32,262 bases of DNA from Bradyrhizobium acaciae (GTDB lineage Bacteria > Pseudomonadota > Alphaproteobacteria > Rhizobiales > Xanthobacteraceae), in contig NZ_JACMYK010000081.1 of the NCBI RefSeq assembly GCF_020889785.1, positions 1-32,262 on the forward strand, in the 5' to 3' direction. Under the pieces are notes generated by a model. The model was not told where the DNA came from. It was given only the letters and a program-made list of their open reading frames with translations, and made no database searches. Positions within the stretch are counted from its first letter, which is position 1, and every line of letters starts with the position of its first letter. The translations under genes were made by a program, and so were the position numbers. Positions 16,152-23,756 of this stretch are shown one piece after another.

Positions 16152-17129
16152 TCAGCCCGCCTTCTTGCGCGCCGCGGTGCCTTGCGCACGCGTTGCCTTC
16201 TCGGCCTTCTTCGGCTCGGGCTTGGCGGCTTCCTTGGGCTCACGCTTGCCGCTGCCCGAGATCGGCAGCAGCATTTCACGCTGGCCCTCGATGCGCTTCT
16301 TCGGCTTCTTGCCCTTCGCCGCCTTGGCCTCGGCCTTGGCAGGAGCGGCCTGCTTCTCGTTGGCGAGACTCTTCTTCAGCGCGTCCATCAGGTTGATCAC
16401 GTTACCGCTGGTCTTTGCCGCGGGCTTGGTGATCTTGATGCCGTTGCGCTTCTGGTTGATCAAATCGATCAGCGCCTGCTCGTAGCGGTCCTCGAACTCC
16501 TCCGGATCGAACTCGGCGGACTTCTGCTCGACAATGTGCTTGGCGAGATCGAGCATATCCTTGGTGATCTTCACGTCCTGGATGTCGTCGAAATATTCCT
16601 TCTCGCTGCGCACCTCATAGGGATAGCGCAGCAGCGTGCCCATCAACCCGTTGTCGAGCGGCTCGAGCGCGATGATGTGCTCGCGGTTGGTCAGCACCAC
16701 GCGGCCGATCGCGACCTTGTCCATGCTGCGGATGGTCTCGCGGATCACCGCAAAGGCATCGTGGCCGACCTTGCCGTCGGGAACGAGGTAGTAGGGGCGG
16801 ATCAGATAGCGGCTGTCGATCTCGCTGCGCGGCACGAATTCGTCGATCTCGATGGTGCGGGTCGAATCCAGCGCGATGTCGTCGAGCTCTTCCTTGGTGA
16901 CCTCGATGTAGGTGTCGGTGTCGACCTTGTAGCCCTTCATGATGTCGTCGGTTGAGACTTCCTCACCGGTCTCGGCATCGACCTTGGCGTATTTGATGCG
17001 GTGGCCGGTCTTGCGGTTGATCTGGTTGAAGGAGACCTTTTCGGTATCCGACGTCGCCGGGTACAGGGCAACCGGGCAAGTCACGAGCGAAAGGCGCAAA
17101 AAGCCCTTCCAGTTGGCGCGAGGGGCCAT
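16152..17129 (-). CDS. ku: Ku DNA-end-binding protein (non-homologous end joining)
   Basis: 325 residues. Bacterial Ku forms a homodimeric ring that threads onto double-strand ends and recruits LigD. The Ku core (about 1-255) is clear: FLRLSLVTCPVALYPAT, TGHRIKYAKVDAETGEEV, YLIRPYYLVPDG, KVAIGRVVLTNREHIIALEP, LRYPYEVR and the late KSAEFDPEEFEDRYEQALIDLI. After INLMDALKKSLA the last 60 or so residues are a Lys/Ala/Glu/Pro-rich tail, common in bacterial Ku and likely to bind DNA. ATG 17129 (MAPRANWKG) has GGAG 7 bases upstream; a start 7 codons earlier is less likely. No ligD or primase-type gene is adjacent. Rhizobiales often have several ku genes. Confidence 0.95.
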   Translation of the reverse strand: MAPRANWKGFLRLSLVTCPVALYPATSDTEKVSFNQINRKTGHRIKYAKVDAETGEEVSTDDIMKGYKVDTDTYIEVTKEELDDIALDSTRTIEIDEFVPRSEIDSRYLIRPYYLVPDGKVGHDAFAVIRETIRSMDKVAIGRVVLTNREHIIALEPLDNGLMGTLLRYPYEVRSEKEYFDDIQDVKITKDMLDLAKHIVEQKSAEFDPEEFEDRYEQALIDLINQKRNGIKITKPAAKTSGNVINLMDALKKSLANEKQAAPAKAEAKAAKGKKPKKRIEGQREMLLPISGSGKREPKEAAKPEPKKAEKATRAQGTAARKKAG

Positions 17130-17284
17130 AGGGAAACTCCGATTACGCAACCGACGGAACGCTCAAGGATAACACCGGGAACCCCCGTTTGAAACAACAC
17201 GGCCCGGTGAATCTCGTAACGGCGTTAACCGTAGCTTCGGACTGCGCCCGTTTGACGCGGCGGCGGGACGCCGTCGGATCGCTC

Positions 17285-17309
17285 GGAACACCCCTCCGGA
17301 TCACGCGTT
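17285..17309 (+). promoter_or_regulatory. EcfG-type general-stress sigma promoter
   Basis: GGAAC (17285-17289), exactly 16 bases, then CGTT (17306-17309). This is the alphaproteobacterial EcfG consensus (GGAAC-N16/17-CGTT). It points at the small membrane-protein gene starting at 17370, giving an untranslated leader of about 55 bases. No other GGAAC-N16/17-CGTT was noticed in the intergenic regions. Confidence 0.7.
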
Positions 17310-17369
17310 GGCCCTGCGAAGGGGAGCGGCAATCGCCGGAATTACAGGCACTTAAGCAAGGAGGTCGCG

Positions 17370-17522
17370 ATGGCAACGGAACGACACGGTCAAATCATTG
17401 AAACCCCGACCGAGGCGCGTCAGGCCGAGCCTGGACCTTCGGTTCTTGCTCTGCTCACGGCCTCGACGGGGCTTGCCGTGCTGATCCTCGGCGTCGTCTG
17501 GTTCGCCTTCTTCCGCGTGTAG
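17370..17522 (+). CDS. small single-helix membrane protein (50 residues)
   Basis: The frame begins MATERHGQIIETPTEARQAE, a hydrophilic N-terminus, and continues into one hydrophobic helix (VLALLTASTGLAVLILGVVW) ending FAFFRV. A perfect Shine-Dalgarno (AAGGAGGT) lies 4 bases before the ATG, and an EcfG-type promoter lies 60 bases upstream, so the gene is well supported despite its size. The function is unknown; small membrane proteins are frequent in the general stress response of these bacteria. An inner-membrane location is expected. Confidence 0.8.
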   Translation: MATERHGQIIETPTEARQAEPGPSVLALLTASTGLAVLILGVVWFAFFRV

Positions 17523-17813
17523 TGCTGCTGTCCTGCATGCGAGGCTCCCATGTTAGGCTGGGACGCAGGCTAGAGCAGTCGCGCACTGCGCGCCCTGCGA
17601 GAATGCGTGCGGTCGGTCACGCTTGCGTCCGGCCCGGCCTTCGAATGCTGCGATCGCTGAGGTCACATCCTGGATCACGCTGCGTGGAATTTTCTTCGAC
17701 GATGGCTCGCGGCTCACGAGATTTTGCAGTGGTGATCTGTGATGCGCGCGGCGAATTGCTGCCGCGGCGCGTCACGAGATCATCGAAATTGACTGCTAGC
17801 TGATTTGAATCAG
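17523..17813. other. intergenic region, no supported gene
   Basis: About 290 bases between two small membrane-protein genes. A plus-strand open frame crosses it, but its composition (Arg/Ser-rich, no ribosome site) does not look coding. A short stretch near 17690-17720 reads FFDDGSRLT in one frame and could be a decayed coding remnant. Confidence 0.35.
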
Positions 17814-17990
17814 ATGCGCCTCGAGCTTGAGATGTTCTATCGGCAGGAAGAAAAAAACTCGTTGTTGGTGCGCCTCAGGGAGAAAAGCGTATCAGGCGTC
17901 TTCGTCGGGCTGACGGTGCTGGCGATGGCGGGGTGGATTTATCTTCTCAGCTCGATGTTCCTGAAATTCATGCTGTGGTGGTTCTCCTGA
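17814..17990 (+). CDS. small hypothetical membrane protein (58 residues)
   Basis: The frame reads MRLELEMFYRQEEKNSLLVR, then one hydrophobic segment SGVFVGLTVLAMAGWIYLLS and a Trp/Phe-rich end (MLWWFS). The charged N-terminus followed by a single helix is protein-like. No good Shine-Dalgarno is seen; ATG 17832 (MFYRQEEK) or a TTG at 17805 are alternatives. I do not recognise a family. It may belong with the other small single-helix proteins nearby. Confidence 0.45.
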   Translation: MRLELEMFYRQEEKNSLLVRLREKSVSGVFVGLTVLAMAGWIYLLSSMFLKFMLWWFS

Positions 17991-18121
17991 GACGTTTGTC
18001 TCGAAGATCGTACGCGAGAACGTCCGTAGTTGCAGCTGACCATTGCTGCGCCGTTTGATTGCACAAAAATTCCAGCGGCTGAACAATCTTTCGGCACGCA
18101 TAATCATGATGTCGTCACAAC

Positions 18122-18145
18122 TCGGAATGTTAGATAACATTCCGA
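18122..18145. promoter_or_regulatory. perfect 24-bp palindrome, operator-like
   Basis: TCGGAATGTTA (18122-18132), a 2-base centre GA and TAACATTCCGA (18135-18145) are exact reverse complements over 11 bases. It ends 18 bases before the ATG at 18164. The A/T-rich inner part and short centre suit a dimeric repressor site better than an RNA hairpin, but both are possible. No regulator is encoded beside it. Confidence 0.6.
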
Positions 18146-18163
18146 CTAACATGGACGACTGTG

Positions 18164-18361
18164 ATGCTCTCTCCCGTTCTGATTCTCGCAGCGGCGTTCG
18201 TCTCCGGCGTCTTCTCCGGTTTCGCCGCGCGCTCGTGGCGGTCGCGCAAGCGCCGCGCGCAATATCGTATCTATGCGCCGTATGTGGCGCCGTCAGCTGC
18301 GAAGCCGTCGAGACGGGAGCAGCCAGTTACCGCGTTCGGCCACATGCGCCGCGCGTTCTAG
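18164..18361 (+). CDS. small hypothetical protein with N-terminal membrane helix (65 residues)
   Basis: The product is MLSPVLILAAAFVSGVFSGF followed by an Arg-rich stretch (AARSWRSRKRRAQYRIYAPY) and a hydrophilic tail, so a type of membrane anchor with positive residues on the cytoplasmic side. ATG 18164 and the GTG just before it at 18161 are both possible. No family is recognised. It follows a perfect 24-bp palindrome, suggesting specific control. Confidence 0.5.
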   Translation: MLSPVLILAAAFVSGVFSGFAARSWRSRKRRAQYRIYAPYVAPSAAKPSRREQPVTAFGHMRRAF

Positions 18362-18529
18362 CGGACTAGTTCGATCGAGGTAGCGCGACAGTGGGGTGAG
18401 TTGGGGGTGGCGGGACAACATGCAATCGGTCATCGTGTTCCCGTCCGTGCGGCAGGCGGGTTGGTCGTGTGCCAGCGCCCCGTCTGATCCTGTCGCCGGC
18501 CCCGAGGATCGCAAGGGAACTTTCGCAAC

Positions 18530-18808
18530 ATGAGTGATCTCAGGGGGCAATCGCCCAGGCGATATGTCGTCGATGTCTGTGGCCGGCGCGTGCTGGTCGG
18601 TCTCACGCTTGAAGAGACGTCGGAGTTCGAGGGTCTCGACTCCTCGCTTCCGGTGCTGACGGATCGAGGCGACCAGGGGTTGCAGCCGTTGCCGTCAGCC
18701 GGCGAGGGACGGTGGCTCGAACTCTACGACAAACACGACAAGGCGTGGATCAAGTGGAAGGCTGATCTCAGGGCCGAGCACGCAGGCAATTCACCCATTT
18801 TTAACTAA
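18530..18808 (+). CDS. hypothetical cytosolic protein (92 residues)
   Basis: A hydrophilic protein beginning MSDLRGQSPRRYVVDVCGRR, then VLVGLTLEETSEFEGLD and, near the C-terminus, WLELYDKHDKAWIKWKADLR. AAGGGAA lies about 10 bases before the ATG. The composition is ordinary protein-like and the frame is in the same direction as the genes following. I do not recognise the family. No signal peptide or membrane helix is present. Confidence 0.6.
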   Translation: MSDLRGQSPRRYVVDVCGRRVLVGLTLEETSEFEGLDSSLPVLTDRGDQGLQPLPSAGEGRWLELYDKHDKAWIKWKADLRAEHAGNSPIFN

Positions 18809-18864
18809 GACCGGGCGATTCTTGGCCTATCCTGCCTGAATGGGCCCGAACCGGATACTGACAG

Positions 18865-19281
18865 ATGTTTCAGCTGTTTTTGCGGTCTCGCGCGCATGAC
18901 TTGATCAGGTCGCGGCGCGGCGAGGAAGGTTTCAAGGCCCGCTCGGCCGAGCGCGATGCCGAGACCGATCGCGCCCGGATCGGATCCATCATGGCCGCGA
19001 TCGAAGCCGCGTTGCAGGCGGCCGAAAGCGAGCAATCCGGCCTTGGTCGCCGTGTCGACGATGTTCTGGCCCGCGCCGCGGTGACGCTCGGCAACGGCAC
19101 CGACGAATATCTGGAGCGCGAGGCGCTTGACAACCATCACCAGGACCTGTTTGACGCCGAGATCTCCAACGGCCAGCGCCGGCTGAAGGAACTCGCGACC
19201 GAGATTGCGCACTTCAAGTTCATGAAGGCCGCGGTCCTGAGCCGCTTTCCGGACTATAAGGCTCCGGCCGCCAGCAACTGA
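18865..19281 (+). CDS. hypothetical helical protein (138 residues)
   Basis: The protein is mostly charged and likely all-helical: MFQLFLRSRAHDLIRSRRGE, then AERDAETDRARIGSIMAAIE, AALQAAESEQSGLGRRVDDV and a late ISNGQRRLKELATEIAHFKF. The pattern suggests a coiled coil. It starts 56 bases after the preceding hypothetical gene and ends about 90 bases before the epimerase gene, so a common transcript is possible. The function is unknown. Confidence 0.68.
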   Translation: MFQLFLRSRAHDLIRSRRGEEGFKARSAERDAETDRARIGSIMAAIEAALQAAESEQSGLGRRVDDVLARAAVTLGNGTDEYLEREALDNHHQDLFDAEISNGQRRLKELATEIAHFKFMKAAVLSRFPDYKAPAASN

Positions 19282-19374
19282 CGCGCCCCTGCGGCGGCAG
19301 GTGAAGGCAGCGGCTGCGCGTGACGGCGCATTCGGCCTGGTCCGGCGCAAGGCGAAAGGCACAGGCACAACGTG

Positions 19375-20400
19375 ATGATCGCAGGCAATCTACTCGTCAC
19401 GGGCTGCGCCGGCTTTATCGGCTTCCATCTGGCGGAGCATTTGCTGCGGGCAGGGCAACCGGTCATCGGCATCGACAATCTGAACGGCTACTATGATCCG
19501 GCGCTGAAACGCGCGCGGCTCGATCTGCTCAAGCAGCACCGCGGCTTCACCTTCCTCGAGCTCGACCTCGCCGATCGCGCCGGGATGAAGGCGCTGTTCG
19601 AACGTTATCGCTTCGAGGTCGTGGTGCATCTCGCCGCGCAGGCCGGTGTGCGCTATTCCCTGCAGAATCCGCACGCCTACGTGGATTCCAATCTCGAGGG
19701 CTTCCTTAACATCCTCGAGGGCTGCCGGCATACCGCCTGCCGGCATCTGCTGTTTGCGTCCTCGTCGTCGGTCTATGGCGCCAACACCAAGCTGCCGTTC
19801 TCGGTCCACGACAACGTCGATCATCCGGTCAGCCTGTACGCCGCGACCAAGAAGGCCAACGAGCTGATCGCCCATTCCTATAGCCATCTCTATCGCATAC
19901 CGACGACCGGGCTGCGGTTCTTCACCGTGTATGGGACGTGGTATCGGCCGGACATGGCGCTCTACGCGTTCGCCGACGCGATCACGCAGGGAAAGCCGAT
20001 CCGGCTGTTCAACAACGGCAATATGCGGCGCGATTTCACCTATGTCGACGACGTGGTCGAGGCGATGGTGCGGTTGATCGGCCGCCCGCCGGAGGGCGAC
20101 GTCAACTGGTCGGGAGCACATCCAGATCCGGGTTCGAGCAAGGCGCCCTGGCGGGTCTACAATATCGGCAACTCGCGGCCGGAAGAACTGATGCATGTGG
20201 TGGCGCTGCTTGAGCAGGGCTTCGGCCGGCAGGCCGAAAAGCAGTTGTTACCGATGCAACCAGGGGATGTCTTGGAGACGTCGGCCGATGTCTCCGACCT
20301 GGAGCGCGAGATCGGCTTTCGGCCGCAGACGCGGATCGAGGATGGCATTGCCAGATTTGTCGCCTGGTATCGGGCCTATCACGACGTCGACCGGACCTGA
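19375..20400 (+). CDS. NAD-dependent nucleotide-sugar epimerase, UDP-glucuronate 4-epimerase-like
   Basis: 341 residues of the extended short-chain dehydrogenase family. The NAD motif GCAGFIG is at 10-16; IDNLNGYYDPALKRARL, FASSSSVYG (Ser 129-132) and catalytic YAATK (Tyr155, Lys159) follow. The closing part RRDFTYVDDVVEAM and the NYYDP-type region fit UDP-glucuronate 4-epimerases, which make UDP-galacturonate for surface polysaccharides. A variant TVYGTWYRPDM replaces the usual TVYGPWGRPDM. ATG 19375 was chosen over the GTG at 19372. It begins the polysaccharide region, although the next such gene is over 3 kb away. The family is certain; the exact sugar is less so. Confidence 0.88.
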   Translation: MIAGNLLVTGCAGFIGFHLAEHLLRAGQPVIGIDNLNGYYDPALKRARLDLLKQHRGFTFLELDLADRAGMKALFERYRFEVVVHLAAQAGVRYSLQNPHAYVDSNLEGFLNILEGCRHTACRHLLFASSSSVYGANTKLPFSVHDNVDHPVSLYAATKKANELIAHSYSHLYRIPTTGLRFFTVYGTWYRPDMALYAFADAITQGKPIRLFNNGNMRRDFTYVDDVVEAMVRLIGRPPEGDVNWSGAHPDPGSSKAPWRVYNIGNSRPEELMHVVALLEQGFGRQAEKQLLPMQPGDVLETSADVSDLEREIGFRPQTRIEDGIARFVAWYRAYHDVDRT

Positions 20401-20450
20401 AATGCAATCCGATCCGGTCGAACAGTCATCATGCTTCAAGCGCCTTGCTT

Positions 20451-20526
20451 GAGCACGATCTCCGCGCACATGCGTCCTGCGTTCGTCGCGAGGGAAAACC
20501 GCTTCGCAGTTTTTCGGATCATGCTC
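20451..20526. repeat. probable dispersed intergenic repeat with inverted ends
   Basis: The ends GAGCACGATC (20451-20460) and GATCATGCTC (20517-20526) are reverse complements with one mismatch. The interior contains CGCGAGGGAAAACCGCTTCG. The wording matches, from memory, a repeat found many times in Bradyrhizobium intergenic DNA. It lies between the epimerase and a small exported protein gene. Confidence 0.5.
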
Positions 20527-20591
20527 TGGTACGCTCCTTGCGAATCCGGGCTCGAGAAAAAAGCTGGTTCGGCCAGGAACGGAGTTCGGTA

Positions 20592-20849
20592 ATGAGAGTT
20601 ATCACTGGTTTTGCGGTTGCTTCAGCCGTGACCATCATCTCCAGTGCAATCGTTCCGGCGTACGCGATCGACGCCCGGGTCGCACGCGCCTGCGATGTTC
20701 TGGTCGCGAGGGCATTTCCACCGCGACAGGCTGGAAATCCCGCTTCCGGCAGTGCGAGGGGCGGCGCGAAGGATCAGCGGGACTATTTCAATAAGTGCGT
20801 CGCCAATGGCGGCAAGATGGACGACGACACGCCTGCCAAATCGAAATAG
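20592..20849 (+). CDS. small exported hypothetical protein (85 residues)
   Basis: The N-terminus MRVITGFAVASAVTIISSAI followed by VPAYA-IDARVARA is a clear signal peptide with an AxA-type cleavage site. The mature part of about 60 residues has two Cys (ACDVLV and FNKCVANGG) that could form a disulphide, and a hydrophilic end. GGAG (20581-20584) lies 7 bases before the ATG. No family recognised. A periplasmic location is expected. Confidence 0.65.
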   Translation: MRVITGFAVASAVTIISSAIVPAYAIDARVARACDVLVARAFPPRQAGNPASGSARGGAKDQRDYFNKCVANGGKMDDDTPAKSK

Positions 20850-21705
20850 TGCGCGATCGCACCGCGCGTCGCGAATTAGCGATGCTTATGGCGGTTGGCG
20901 GCGAGCTGCTGTTCATTGGCGATGGTCGTGCAAAGCGCTTGTGCAATTCCGGGCAGGAAACGCAAACGCCCTCGCTGCAGTTGTCGAGCCGAAGCGCATC
21001 ACCGCTGCTGAGCCTGAATTGGAATGGCATTGTCGCGTTCGGCCCTCGTTGAGACGAATCTTGTGCATGCCGCGTGAAGCGTCGAAGTTTTCTGTCGTAT
21101 CGCCGGAGCCGCCCGGAACGCGTCAAATCAGGCGATGAAATCAGACGATGCCTCGGATATCTGCAACTGTTCGAAACATTTTGCGATCCGTGCCGATGGC
21201 GGCGCCCATGTGGCATCCATGCTGCTCGGTTCAACCTGTTATGCGCAGAGCGAATCCGATTGATTGGCAGCAGCAGATTTAGTGTGTGCACGCTGTCTCT
21301 GGTGGAATATCTGGTTCGAGGCGGAGCGCCTCTTCAAGCTGCGAGCCTTTGACGCGGCGACATTGTGGTCAGCCGCCAGGCACGCGCCGATTTCGACGAC
21401 GATAGCTGCGATCAACGATCATCAAATGATTTCATGCTCTTGCTCGCGCCTGATGGTCGGCGCCGACGTGCTGTTTCGCCGCGCGTCGCATCGCTGCCGC
21501 GGACATCCCATCGCGACGACACAATGCGGCCATCGATTAAAGGTTTCGCGATCAGGTTGTGGAACCAAATCGGGAAAATTTCTGTCAGAGTGACATTGGT
21601 CGCAAACCTGCCCCATTGGCCGCATTCCATGTGGGCGATCTAACTCTGTCATCGAAACTTCAATCACATCGCTCATACCCTTAACTCGCAGAGCGAGGGC
21701 GCGCC
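20850..21705. other. 856-base stretch without a supported gene
   Basis: Several open frames cross this region on both strands, but none has a ribosome site, recognisable family or protein-like composition. One plus-strand fragment around 21297-21375 reads LWWNIWFEAERLFKLRAFDA and looks protein-like, so this may be decayed coding sequence. Confidence 0.45.
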
Positions 21706-21915
21706 ATGAAGCAGCACAAGATTCAACATTTGCATCGGCCGATCGAAGAGGCGTTGCTCGCGACCAATCAATCGCTGCGCAACGAGGTCGTTGCGCTGAT
21801 GCTGGATATCGCTGAGTTGCGTGAAATTCACGAGCGCCCGATTGGTTCTCGTTCGTTCGATGTATCCCGTGAGCAGACCAGCCCGCGCGCCGCGTTGCGC
21901 CGGGTTCATCGCTGA
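21706..21915 (+). CDS. small hypothetical coiled-coil protein (69 residues)
   Basis: The product contains HRPIEEALLATNQSLRNEVV followed by ALMLDIAELREIHERP, a probable helix with heptad character. GAGGG lies about 6 bases before the ATG. The central pattern resembles that of the minus-strand gene at 22121-22309 (ELRHTAVELVLQTWILRERL), so the two may be one small family. No function is known and the evidence is limited to ribosome site and composition. Confidence 0.5.
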   Translation: MKQHKIQHLHRPIEEALLATNQSLRNEVVALMLDIAELREIHERPIGSRSFDVSREQTSPRAALRRVHR

Positions 21916-22120
21916 CGTTCGTCCGCGAATTCCTCGCCGAGCAGTTGTCGCCACTTCCGCGCCGCCATGGCGACGGCGGCGGCTTGTCCATGGTCACGAA
22001 TAATTCAATTTAAGATAGAACGGCGGATCGACCCGAATGACTTCGGGTCCATCCGGTTCGTGGGCCGCCACCGGCTTCCGGACCATTCGTGTTTTGCGTT
22101 TGAGAGCAGGGTCGGAGCGG

Positions 22121-22309
22121 TCAGTGCTCCCGCGGGACAGACTTGTGCACCCCGACATCGGACAGACGCTCGCGCAGGATCCAGGTCTGCAAGACCAGCT
22201 CGACTGCGGTATGCCGAAGCTCGAAATTCTCCGCGACGAGGCGTTCCAGGGCGTCGGCTGCCTCGCCGGATGTGGATTGGTTCCCCTCGAAGACCTTGAG
22301 ACGCGCCAT
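22121..22309 (-). CDS. small hypothetical coiled-coil protein (62 residues)
   Basis: The product reads MARLKVFEGNQSTSGEAADA, then LERLVAENFELRHTAVELVL and QTWILRERLSD, giving a predicted amphipathic helix. ATG 22309 has AGGA 8 bases upstream, better than the longer frame from 22366. It resembles the 21706-21915 product in its central helix. It is probably a cytosolic small protein; a role in regulation or as an adaptor is conceivable but nothing in the sequence proves it. Confidence 0.55.
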   Translation of the reverse strand: MARLKVFEGNQSTSGEAADALERLVAENFELRHTAVELVLQTWILRERLSDVGVHKSVPREH

Positions 22310-22966
22310 GGTGTCGATCCTCGCAAAATTGTTGATCAGAGACGGGGCTCTGACAAGCGTCAGCACAGAATAGTTCGCGGATGGTCGGGCGGTCGTGGTT
22401 CCGCCTGATGGCTTCGGGTGAGAAAGTGCCTAATTGATAATTCGTGGATCGAGCAAGGAACGTTAGGTCTCGTGAAAATAATCCTTAAATATGTTGAAAC
22501 CCTCGTGACATCTAACGTGCTGGTAACTACCGCTGCGCGTGCGTGCTCGCAAGCTACCGGACGCGAAGGTCGCGGGATAAATTTGTTAGAATTTTGTGAA
22601 ACTCTCACTTGACTGGCGGCGCGGATATCACAGCGAGGCATGATGCACTCACAATCTGCCGAAGGATCGGTTGGATATTCTCACTTGTGAATGCAAACAG
22701 TGCGCCAGTTGTCCAGATCAAATTCTCATACGCAGAAAGTCGTATAACTTTTCTTGTCGGATCGGTTTGGCGGAGGAATATCGCTCAATTATTTCGGTAA
22801 ATACCTTGCAGCTTCGGCGTTTCTTCGCAAAATGCGCCACTGCCGACGGCCAAGTTCGAGGCTCCCGAAAGACCCCCGGGAAATCCTCAATTTGAATTTC
22901 CTGTTGCATTTACATAGCTTATAGGCCATGCGATTATTGCTAATCTAGGGGGCAATGAGATGACCA
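22310..22966. other. A/T-richer intergenic region, no supported gene
   Basis: About 650 bases with clearly lower G+C than the neighbours, especially 22415-22530 and 22725-22800. Short open frames exist, but I could not support any. The composition suggests a regulatory region or acquired DNA upstream of the helix-turn-helix gene. Confidence 0.45.
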
Positions 22967-23341
22967 ATGAGGCGTCATTCGACTGACGAGATCAGTTCCA
23001 AGGTCAAACAGGCCGAGGAACTCATGGCGCGGGGGCAGTCACAAGCCCAAGCGTGCAAAGTGCTGGGCGTTAGCGTGATGACATTTCACCGCTGGCGCAA
23101 GCAGGAGGCCGCGCGCGGCCACCAAGCGAACGGTACTGTTACCGAGTTCGCTGCTCACACCGAAGATCGAGATGGGATCCCCCCTGTCCGTAACCGTATT
23201 GACGAATTGCGGCTGGAAAATGAACGGCTGCGTCGGATCGTGACCGATCTGCTACTCGAAAAAATGAAGATCGAGGAGAAGCTCGCGCTCAGATCCGGCG
23301 GCGGGAGCGGTCTGCCCCGCCGTGGCGAAGTCCAGAGCTGA
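22967..23341 (+). CDS. helix-turn-helix protein resembling IS3-family OrfA
   Basis: 124 residues. The N-terminus has an HTH of the transposase-OrfA type: VKQAEELMARGQSQAQACKV, then LGVSVMTFHRWRKQEA (about 12-49). The C-terminal half is a probable leucine-zipper-like coiled coil, RIDELRLENERLRRIVTDLL then LEKMKIEEKLAL (about 78-109). In IS3 elements an OrfB integrase would follow, with terminal inverted repeats; neither is seen here, and the next gene is on the other strand. It is therefore either an orphan OrfA relic or a domesticated DNA-binding protein. Its place 400 bases from the sugar-transferase promoter makes a regulatory role attractive but unproven. No Shine-Dalgarno is well placed. 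Confidence 0.65.
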   Translation: MRRHSTDEISSKVKQAEELMARGQSQAQACKVLGVSVMTFHRWRKQEAARGHQANGTVTEFAAHTEDRDGIPPVRNRIDELRLENERLRRIVTDLLLEKMKIEEKLALRSGGGSGLPRRGEVQS

Positions 23342-23355
23342 CGAAAGCTGATCTG

Positions 23356-23661
23356 TTAATGGATGCGTGAGGGCCTGGGCGCCAGCAGCAGCTGGTCGCT
23401 CAGATGCGCTTTCTCGGACCGTGCGCGCAGCTCTTCGAGGATTGGACGCAGTCTGGCCTCTGCGAGGTCCAGACCTTTAACGATATCCTGATTCGGCATT
23501 TCAGCCGGAAAGCGCGCCGATCGCAACTTTGTCTCGACTGCCTTGACCAGCACCTCGATGTCGTCGCGGTGCTGGCCGGCGACGAGTTCGGCGCCCATCA
23601 GACGGATCAAGTGAAGGAGGGCCACCAGCGCGGCCTCGGTTTCGCCAGCGGATTCAGTCAT
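23356..23661 (-). CDS. hypothetical helical protein (101 residues)
   Basis: The product begins MTESAGETEAALVALLHLIR, then LMGAELVAGQHRDDIEVLVK, AVETKLRS and ends with charged helices (LAEARLRPILEELRARSEKA). It looks like a soluble all-helical protein. ATG 23661 was chosen; an in-frame start at 23724 would add 21 residues and reach into the divergent promoter region. It is divergent from the sugar-transferase gene, with 95 bases between the starts. No family recognised. Confidence 0.6.
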   Translation of the reverse strand: MTESAGETEAALVALLHLIRLMGAELVAGQHRDDIEVLVKAVETKLRSARFPAEMPNQDIVKGLDLAEARLRPILEELRARSEKAHLSDQLLLAPRPSRIH

Positions 23662-23732
23662 GGGCGCTCTCTGCCTGATATTGCCGGCAGGTCTTGCGAG
23701 CTCGCGACCTGCCTGATAGTACACATTCGAAT

Positions 23733-23751
23733 TGTTAACACGAATGTTAAT
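23733..23751. promoter_or_regulatory. TGTTAA direct repeat upstream of the sugar-transferase gene
   Basis: TGTTAACA (23733-23740) and TGTTAAT (23745-23751) are repeated with a 12-base step, just before the ATG at 23757 and between divergent genes. Similar GTTAA motifs precede other genes of the polysaccharide locus. An operator is possible, but no binding protein is identified. Confidence 0.3.
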
Positions 23752-23756
23752 TCCCG

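Noticed and set aside
17690..17800. Possible decayed gene reading FFDDGSRLT
   Set aside because: The frame is broken by stops and the similarity to a small Bradyrhizobium protein family is too short to support.
21422..21997. Minus-strand open frame of 191 codons in the gene-poor region
   Set aside because: It has no ribosome site, no known motif and an unusual composition. It overlaps the better supported 21706-21915 frame.
22967..23756. Complete IS3-type insertion sequence
   Set aside because: There is no integrase frame after the OrfA-like gene, and I saw no terminal inverted repeats or target duplication.
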